Positions 37,040-42,467 of a stretch of 42,467 bases of DNA are shown one piece after another. This DNA comes from Acidobacteriaceae bacterium. GTDB taxonomy: Bacteria > Acidobacteriota > Terriglobia > Terriglobales > Acidobacteriaceae. Numbering within the stretch: the first letter of the stretch is position 1; each line of letters starts with the position of its first letter. The position numbers and the translations under genes were made by a program. The notes below the pieces were generated by a model. It was not told the DNA's origin, did not search any database, and saw only the letters and a program-made list of their open reading frames with translations. The DNA lies in NCBI GenBank assembly GCA_027365415.1, contig DAHXNK010000008.1:1-42467 (forward strand). The letters run 5' to 3'.

Positions 37040-37510
37040 ATGGAAGTTCACGATAAGGTCGCCAATTTTAACCTGCTGAATCAGGATGGTAAGACCGTCC
37101 AATTGACGGACTTCTCTGGCAAGTCAGTCGTTTTGTTTTTCTACCCCAAAGCGGATACGCCGGGCTGCACCATTGAAGCCTGCGGCTTTCGCGATGCGCT
37201 GACAAGACTCCAGAAGGCCGGCGCGGTGGTGCTGGGCATTTCGCGCGATACGCCCAAGGCTCAGAAGAAATTTCAAGAGAAATACGACTTGCCCTACACG
37301 CTGCTAGCTGATGTGGACGAGACGGTCTGCAAGCAATTTGACGTGCTGCGCGAAAAAAATATGTATGGCAAAAAAGTGATGGGCATTGAGCGAACCACAT
37401 TCCTGATTGGCCCCGATCAGCGACTGCTGCACATTTTTGCCAAGGTTAAGCCGGAGGGCCATGCGGAAGAGGTTCTGGCGATCCTCAAAGAAAATGCGGC
37501 GGCCAAGTAG
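37040..37510 (+). CDS. bcp: Thioredoxin-dependent thiol peroxidase (BCP/PrxQ)
   Basis: Peroxiredoxin of 156 residues reducing H2O2 and organic hydroperoxides. The peroxidatic Cys is C43 in ADTPGCTIEAC and the resolving Cys C48 is five residues on, the PrxQ-alpha pattern. The thioredoxin-fold blocks VVLFFYPKADTPGC and VVLGISRDTPKAQKKF are present, and the conserved Arg is in GIERTTFLI. ATG 37040 has AAGGAG about seven bases upstream and lies 30 bases after galU. Confidence 0.95.
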   Translation: MEVHDKVANFNLLNQDGKTVQLTDFSGKSVVLFFYPKADTPGCTIEACGFRDALTRLQKAGAVVLGISRDTPKAQKKFQEKYDLPYTLLADVDETVCKQFDVLREKNMYGKKVMGIERTTFLIGPDQRLLHIFAKVKPEGHAEEVLAILKENAAAK

Positions 37511-37540
37511 GTAGGCTGCAAGTTGCAGTTGTCCTGAAGG

Positions 37541-37697
37541 GGACGGGTTGAAGCCCGTCCGGTGCCCCCGCGAAACCCCTCTTCGGCTTTAGCCTCTGAG
37601 GGGACGCTGAATAAGTCCTTCGCATAAAGCCACATTCCCTCAGAGGCTGAAGCCCGTGTTGGTTCTGCTCCATGTACGGCGCGGCTAAAGCCGCGCC
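37541..37697. repeat. Cluster of hairpins downstream of bcp
   Basis: Three structures are packed into 157 bases. At 37541-37560, GGACGGG and CCCGTCC flank a 6-base loop. At 37585-37654, GGCTTTAGCCTCTGAGGG and CCCTCAGAGGCTGAAGCC match at 17 of 18 positions across 34 bases. At 37678-37697, GGCGCGGCT and AGCCGCGCC surround AA. They fill the gap between bcp and the panC 3' end, so one or more may terminate both transcripts. A GAAGCCCGT motif recurs twice in this segment. Confidence 0.7.
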
Positions 37698-37749
37698 CTT
37701 TCAAAATACCAACCTGGCAATCCTTTGAAATAGCGAATCGGCCCACATT

Positions 37750-38601
37750 TCAAACAACAGGCGGTAGCACAACATTGTCGATCAGCCGTGTTGCCCCCAC
37801 ATGTGCGGCCACGGCGACCAAGGCACCCGCTTGCGTATCTTCGACGGGCAGCAGTGTGTCGGCATTCACAATTGCCATGTAGTCAATCTTCACTGCTGGT
37901 TCTACAGCGATGATTTTCCGCATCGCGTCAAGCAGGTGCGCGGAGTTGTGCTCTCCACGCATCGCCAGCGCTTCGACTGACTGCAAGGCACGCGACAACG
38001 CCAACGCCTGTAGGCGTTCCTGCTGCGAAAGATAACGATTGCGCGAACTCATCGCCAGGCCATCGGCCTCGCGAACCGTGGGACAGACAGCCAACTCCAC
38101 CGGAAGGTTCAGATCGCGCGCCATGCGGCGCAGCACGGCCACCTGTGCGGCATCCTTCTGGCCGAAGAAGGCAATCTCTGGCTGCACGATATGGAATAGC
38201 TTCGCAACAATGGTCGCCACGCCATCGAAGTGGCCAGGGCGAGAAGCGCCGTCGAGCCGATCGCGAATGCCCTCAACGCAAATGATGGTGCTGGCCCCGG
38301 CGGGGTATATTTCTTCAGCGTTGGGAGCGAAGAGTACATCGACGCGCTCGGCCTCCAACATGCGGCAATCGTCCTCGAATGTGCGCGGATAGCGGGCAAA
38401 ATCCTCATTCGGGCCAAATTGAAGTGGGTTCACAAAAATGGACGCAGCCACAATGTCGCAGCGCGCGCGCGCGGCTTGCAGCAGCGAGCGATGTCCGGTA
38501 TGCAACGCGCCCATCGTCGGCACAAAGCCAACGGCGTGGTTCAGGACACGCCGGGAGCGCAGCGCGACGCGCATCTCGGAGATGGTGCGGGCAATGTACA
38601 T
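37750..38601 (-). CDS. panC: Pantothenate synthetase
   Basis: ATP-dependent ligase of 283 residues joining pantoate and beta-alanine. The nucleotidyl-transferase HxGH motif is in PTMGALHTGHRSLLQ (about residues 29-43), and ASIFVNPLQFGPNEDFARYP and FFGQKDAAQVAVLRRM are strong family blocks. The second ATP motif is MSSRNRYLSQQER. It is of standard length and starts at ATG 38601, 11 bases after the panB stop, so panB-panC form one operon read on the minus strand. Confidence 0.96.
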   Translation of the reverse strand: MYIARTISEMRVALRSRRVLNHAVGFVPTMGALHTGHRSLLQAARARCDIVAASIFVNPLQFGPNEDFARYPRTFEDDCRMLEAERVDVLFAPNAEEIYPAGASTIICVEGIRDRLDGASRPGHFDGVATIVAKLFHIVQPEIAFFGQKDAAQVAVLRRMARDLNLPVELAVCPTVREADGLAMSSRNRYLSQQERLQALALSRALQSVEALAMRGEHNSAHLLDAMRKIIAVEPAVKIDYMAIVNADTLLPVEDTQAGALVAVAAHVGATRLIDNVVLPPVV

Positions 38602-38612
38602 GGGCGGCTCGC

Positions 38613-39548
38613 TTACGCCTTCTTATGTTGCGGCGCGCGATCGAGCGTGTTCTGCTCCATGCGGTCGCGTGCGTCTCGCGGCAGATGGTAGCTCTCGGCA
38701 TCGTTGGGAAATGTTCGCGTGGCGACATCCTGACGATACTGCCCGATGGCCTCGCGCATCTGCGCGGCCACATCGCCGTAGCGCCGGACAAACTTTGCTG
38801 CAGGCGCAAAGGTCAGGTTCAGCAGATCGTGCAGGACAAGAATCTGTCCATCGCATTCTGGGCCGGCGCCGATGCCGATGGTGGGGATAGACAACTCCGT
38901 CGTAATGCGCGCGGCTACTTCACGCGGCATTCCTTCCAGCACCAGCAAGGACGCACCTGCAGCTTCCAGCGCGTGCGCGTCTTCAAACAGATGCTCCGCC
39001 GCAGAAAAGGATTTCCCCTGCACGCGATAGCCGCCCATGCGATGCACCGATTGCGGTGTCAATCCAATGTGTCCGACGACGGGAACCTCGGCATCGACCA
39101 GCGCGTGCACCAGATCCACACGATTGCGCCCGCCTTCGATCTTGACGGATTCTGCGCCTGCTTCCTTCAGAAAGCGTAGCGCGTTGGTCACGCCATCGCT
39201 CACGCTGGCGTGGTAAGAACCATAGGGCATGTCGGCCACCAGCAGCGCGCGTCGCACGCCGCGCCGCACAGCACGGGTAAAGAGCAGCATCTCGTCCACA
39301 GTGACGGGCAGCGTGCTGTCATAGCCCAGCATCACCATCGCCAGCGAGTCGCCGACCAGCACCAGGTCGATGTCGGATTCGTCCACAATGCGAGCCGAGG
39401 CGTAGTCATAGGCCGTCAGGGCAGTGATGGGCGTGTGGTTGCGCTTCTTCTCCTGCAGCGCGGGCAGCGTGACTTTGAACGATATCGTGGATGCTGTGGG
39501 GGGCGAGGATGCGCCGGATTGCGCGCCTTGCGATGGGGTGAGGTTCAT
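38613..39548 (-). CDS. panB: 3-methyl-2-oxobutanoate hydroxymethyltransferase
   Basis: First enzyme of pantothenate synthesis, 311 residues, transferring a hydroxymethyl group from methylene-tetrahydrofolate to 2-oxoisovalerate. Motifs: ITALTAYDYASARIVDES, VLVGDSLAMVMLGYDSTLPV with the metal-binding Asp, KIEGG, VVGHIGLTPQSVHRMGGYRV and SIPTIGIGAGPECDGQILVLHD. ATG at 39548 is chosen because GGAGACAGTC precedes it closely; the frame stays open to 39776, but the additional 75 residues are Arg/Cys-rich and not family-like. About 35 residues before the catalytic core form a Ser/Gln/Ala-rich leader. It precedes panC in the same operon. Confidence 0.96.
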   Translation of the reverse strand: MNLTPSQGAQSGASSPPTASTISFKVTLPALQEKKRNHTPITALTAYDYASARIVDESDIDLVLVGDSLAMVMLGYDSTLPVTVDEMLLFTRAVRRGVRRALLVADMPYGSYHASVSDGVTNALRFLKEAGAESVKIEGGRNRVDLVHALVDAEVPVVGHIGLTPQSVHRMGGYRVQGKSFSAAEHLFEDAHALEAAGASLLVLEGMPREVAARITTELSIPTIGIGAGPECDGQILVLHDLLNLTFAPAAKFVRRYGDVAAQMREAIGQYRQDVATRTFPNDAESYHLPRDARDRMEQNTLDRAPQHKKA

Positions 39549-40001
39549 GACTGTCTCCAGTGCCGTTCCCTTGATTGCTAGCTGAAAACAGCCAGCGCGG
39601 GATACCGCCCGTAATATCTGTAGCCTACGCCGGATGCAATGCAATGAGCAAGCGCATTTGCTCTTTGGGGGGATGCGCCGATTTTTTCGCTCATCACTCG
39701 CATCTTGCCCGGTATGCGTCGCTTCTCGCTTCTTGTATTCGCCCCTACCATCCCGTAGCTGCCGCCCGCGTAGCATGAACCTGCTTTGGAGAAATTTTCT
39801 CTGAGAAGAGTCGAAGTATCCAGAATAGTTCTCAGAATAATTTTAGATACAGGCAGAAATCAATAAGTCGTAATGGCTGCTATAAAAACTATTGATTGGC
39901 ATCTATTTGAAATCCATCATAGCCTGATGAAACAACATCCACTCGTTGTTCGGCAGAAGTTAAATTCATCATGTTGCAAAATCTTTCATCGGAGGAAATC
40001 C
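39549..40001. other. Promoter region between panB and the porin gene
   Basis: About 450 bases without a convincing gene. The porin-proximal half (from about 39830) is strongly A/T-rich and should contain the porin promoter. A fragment related to the dispersed repeat occurs near 39805-39830 (GAAGAGTCGAAGTATCCAGAAT). In-frame extension of the porin upstream to 39873 looks non-coding. Confidence 0.5.
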
Positions 40002-41240
40002 TTGCAAGTATTTACTGTTAAACGTGCGCTTTTTCTGCTGTGTGCTCTATCCTTCTCTGCGGTACAAGCGCAAACATCCACCGCTGCTGCGACTCCGCTG
40101 GCAGCGACGGCACCTTCCGCGCCGCCAGCAACAGCGGCTGCCGCCCCAGTAGATACTGCGGCTGCTCCGCTGGCCATGCCAGCCATGATTGGCCCACTTA
40201 GCACAGCATCGCCTGCAACCTTCGATGCGGGGCCGTTCAGAAAATTGCAGGTTACAGGTATTCTTAGTGGCTTTGGCGACGTGCAGGACAACCATGATCC
40301 GGGCGATCATCCTAAGTTCTCGGATGTGAGTAACGCTCAGGTGTTCCTTCAAAAGACCAGTGGACTTGTGCAGTTTTATTTGCAGGGTGGCGCATACAAT
40401 CTTCCGGCTTTAGGTTCGCCGATACTCTCTACCAAGGAAACAGTCAGTGGCTTCTATGGAGCGTTGCCAATGGGATATATCAAGCTGGCTCCGAAGGGCA
40501 GCTTCTCCTACATTGCAGGAAAATTGCCAACGTTGATTGGCGCGGAAGATACCTTCACCTTTGAAAATATGAACATTGAGCGTGGACTTCTATGGAATCA
40601 GGAAAACGCCGTCAATCGTGGCGTGCAGGTGAACTACAGCAAGGGCAAGATTAGCAGTTCTCTATCCTGGAATGATGGATTTTATTCCAATCGCTATAAC
40701 TGGATTACAGGTGAGGTTACCTACACGCCGAATGCAGCCAATAGCGTGGAATTTGTAGGTGGCGGCAATATTGGAGAAACCGATTATTCAAGTTTCGCCA
40801 CGCCGGTGTATCAAAATAATAGCGACATCTACAATCTTATCTATACCCGCACGGCGAAAAAGTGGGTACTCGAACCGTACATTCAAGTTACTTATGTGCC
40901 CAAGTATACCCAGATTGGGGTTGGACATGAGACCTCCACAATTGGCAGAGCGGTTCTGGGAACTTATACCTTCACGCCGCATATTTCCCTGGCGGCGCGT
41001 GGCGAGTACATTGCCAGCATCGGCAGCACCAGCGAAGGGGCCGTAAATCTTTTATATGGGACGGGAAGCAATGCCTGGTCTTTAACTATAACTCCGACCT
41101 ATCAGGACAAAGCATTTTTTGCTCGCACGGAATTTTCCGTTACCCAAGCTATGAATAGCACGCCGGGAGATGTATTCGGCGCAACCGGAACCAATACAAG
41201 CCAGGTTCGCGGAATGATTGAAGCCGGATTCATGTTCTAA
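40002..41240 (+). CDS. Outer-membrane beta-barrel protein (porin-like)
   Basis: Predicted outer-membrane channel of 412 residues. TTG at 40002 has GGAGG six bases upstream and yields a clean signal peptide (VKRALFLLCALSFSAVQAQ), so it is preferred over earlier in-frame starts. Next comes a flexible Ala/Pro/Thr segment (about residues 25-70), then amphipathic beta-strands from LQVTGILSGFGDVQDNHDPG to the end, finishing MIEAGFMF with a terminal Phe as in outer-membrane barrels recognised by BamA. Blocks such as KLPTLIGAEDTFTFENMNIE and RGLLWNQENAVNRGVQVNYS resemble the BBP2-type porin family (inference). The permease gene starts 72 bases later, which suggests that both serve uptake of one solute class. 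Confidence 0.8.
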   Translation: MQVFTVKRALFLLCALSFSAVQAQTSTAAATPLAATAPSAPPATAAAAPVDTAAAPLAMPAMIGPLSTASPATFDAGPFRKLQVTGILSGFGDVQDNHDPGDHPKFSDVSNAQVFLQKTSGLVQFYLQGGAYNLPALGSPILSTKETVSGFYGALPMGYIKLAPKGSFSYIAGKLPTLIGAEDTFTFENMNIERGLLWNQENAVNRGVQVNYSKGKISSSLSWNDGFYSNRYNWITGEVTYTPNAANSVEFVGGGNIGETDYSSFATPVYQNNSDIYNLIYTRTAKKWVLEPYIQVTYVPKYTQIGVGHETSTIGRAVLGTYTFTPHISLAARGEYIASIGSTSEGAVNLLYGTGSNAWSLTITPTYQDKAFFARTEFSVTQAMNSTPGDVFGATGTNTSQVRGMIEAGFMF

Positions 41241-41312
41241 GGGCTGAAAATCGGTACTTGATGGACACGCAATATCTTCCATAGCTGTACAAATCTCAGA
41301 AGGAGACATGTA

Positions 41313-42467
41313 ATGGCGGAAAATAAATCAGTGGAAATGCAGGCTACTTTGGGTCTGACTGGTCTTACCATGAATGCGATGGCCCTGATTGCTCCGGGAG
41401 CTTTCTTGTGGCTTACGTATGCAATCCAGGCAAATACTGGCGTGACTGGGCCTGCAATGTGGCTTGGAATCGTTCTTGCTCTCTTGCTGTGTCTTGCTAC
41501 CGCTGTTTGCTATGCGGAAATGGCAAAGCTGTATCCAGGGACAGGAAGCTCGTATTATTTTGCCGAACAATCGTTCTTAAACCATGCAAAGGCGTGGAGA
41601 CTGGCTAGGCTCGCCAAGTTTATCGTCGGGTGGGCATCGCACCTATATTACTGGATTTATCCAGGAGTGATGGTCGCAGTTATGGGCGTTCTTTGCGGCT
41701 ATTTGGTAGGTACAATTTGGCCGACATTTATGAGCGCTTCCAACCCTGGGCCTATGTTTATGGCTCTCATTGCGATTGTATTTTCCTTTGCGATCGCCTA
41801 CATTGCGCAGCGAGGGGTGAACGGATCTACTTCGGTCAATATCGCGATCAATATTATTCAGATATCTGCGCTGCTTATCTTTGCCGTGCTTGCTCTTGGA
41901 TATCGCATGAACCATCCTCCCGGAAGTATTGCATTCCAGTTTGATTCTACTTCTGGTCAGGCATATTCCTACCAGTTTGCTACGCAATCGATGACTGCGG
42001 GCGGTGTAACTACGGAGAATATCGTTCGCGATGCGAGCGGCATCCCGCAGCCAATGCTGGATGCTTCAGGGAACCAAGTTCCGTATCACATCAGCTATCC
42101 AGGGCATGATGACAAGGGAGTATTCCTTAGCCATCCGACAGCACGTTCTGTGATTAGCGCGCATAACATGGGATGGGTCTTTGTTCAGGCTACCGTTGCG
42201 ATTTTGATTCTGGTGGGATTTGAATCTGTAACTGCAATGGGAGGAGAAGCGAAGAATCCCAAGCGCGACGTTCCAATTGCTGTTATTACATCCCTCTTAG
42301 TGCAGGGGGCATTCTGCTATCTCATAGAGTATTTTGCTGCAAGTTACTTTTTGAATAGCGGGTATCCCATGCCGTCTGCGTCTGCCTCTGCCGCGCCGAT
42401 TGGGGATATGATGATAGTGGTTGGCGATGCTGTCTTTGGATCTGGGCATGGAAGAGCGTTCATGCTG
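41313..42467 (+). CDS. APC-superfamily amino-acid permease (3' end outside window)
   Basis: The frame is open to the last base, giving 385 residues of a protein expected to be near 500 or more. ATG 41313 has AAGGAG eight bases upstream. The first membrane segment carries the APC block (GLTGLTMNAMALIAPGAFLW); CYAEMAKLYPGTGSSYYFAE is the second family block. GFESVTAMGGEAKNPKRDVP marks the conserved site near TM8. Between predicted TM6 and TM7 an unusually long polar segment of about 88 residues (199-285) is inserted, presumably periplasmic. Such permeases import amino acids or amines by ion symport. It follows the porin gene, probably in one operon. Confidence 0.9.
   Translation, partial: MAENKSVEMQATLGLTGLTMNAMALIAPGAFLWLTYAIQANTGVTGPAMWLGIVLALLLCLATAVCYAEMAKLYPGTGSSYYFAEQSFLNHAKAWRLARLAKFIVGWASHLYYWIYPGVMVAVMGVLCGYLVGTIWPTFMSASNPGPMFMALIAIVFSFAIAYIAQRGVNGSTSVNIAINIIQISALLIFAVLALGYRMNHPPGSIAFQFDSTSGQAYSYQFATQSMTAGGVTTENIVRDASGIPQPMLDASGNQVPYHISYPGHDDKGVFLSHPTARSVISAHNMGWVFVQATVAILILVGFESVTAMGGEAKNPKRDVPIAVITSLLVQGAFCYLIEYFAASYFLNSGYPMPSASASAAPIGDMMIVVGDAVFGSGHGRAFML

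Overview
The window is 42.5 kb of chromosome from a Gram-negative bacterium, most likely an acidobacterium of the Terriglobia (Acidobacteriaceae type). This placement is inference. It rests on futalosine-route menaquinone gene mqnA, secreted GH29 and GH3 glycosidases, a Ser/Thr/Gly-rich lipoprotein, TTG/GTG starts with strong Shine-Dalgarno sites, and intergenic hairpin repeats of a kind common in that group. No transposase, integrase, phage gene or CRISPR array was seen.

Layout. 1-4.6 kb: tripartite RND efflux operon (pump C-terminus cut by the window edge, adaptor, outer-membrane factor), joined by ATGA overlaps and followed by a FadR-type GntR regulator. 5.8-7.6 kb: typA/bipA on the minus strand, then tRNA-Arg(CCG). 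8.1-10.8 kb: an LpxH-like phosphoesterase and a secreted alpha-L-fucosidase. 10.9-11.8 kb: mqnA (minus). 11.8-17.6 kb: a biotin locus, made of a divergent MarR regulator, a 29-bp palindrome in the shared promoter gap, then bioB-bioF-bioD-bioA and a KASIII gene. The order matches the bioBFDAZ operons of alpha-proteobacteria, so the last gene is probably bioZ, which supplies the pimeloyl-ACP precursor. 17.9-23.9 kb: gltB-gltD, glutamate synthase. 24.0-26.3 kb: a secreted GH3 beta-glucosidase.

26.3-29.2 kb is the accessory part. It holds dispersed repeats, a 96-bp duplicated hairpin element, a broken CopG-type antitoxin gene, a lipoprotein, a small XRE regulator with paired direct repeats at its start, and an unknown 185-residue protein. 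29.2-32.3 kb: LacI regulator, small TPR protein, YciA-like thioesterase and Mrp ATPase. 32.5-37.5 kb: mfd-galU-bcp, a tightly spaced plus-strand set. 37.7-39.5 kb: panB-panC (minus). 40.0 kb to the end: an outer-membrane beta-barrel protein and an APC-family amino-acid permease cut by the window edge.

The observation most worth testing is the biotin locus. It combines an uncharacterised MarR-type candidate regulator, with a clear operator, and a BioZ-like entry enzyme outside the proteobacteria. Most other genes are ordinary housekeeping. No wholly new multi-gene system could be demonstrated from sequence alone.
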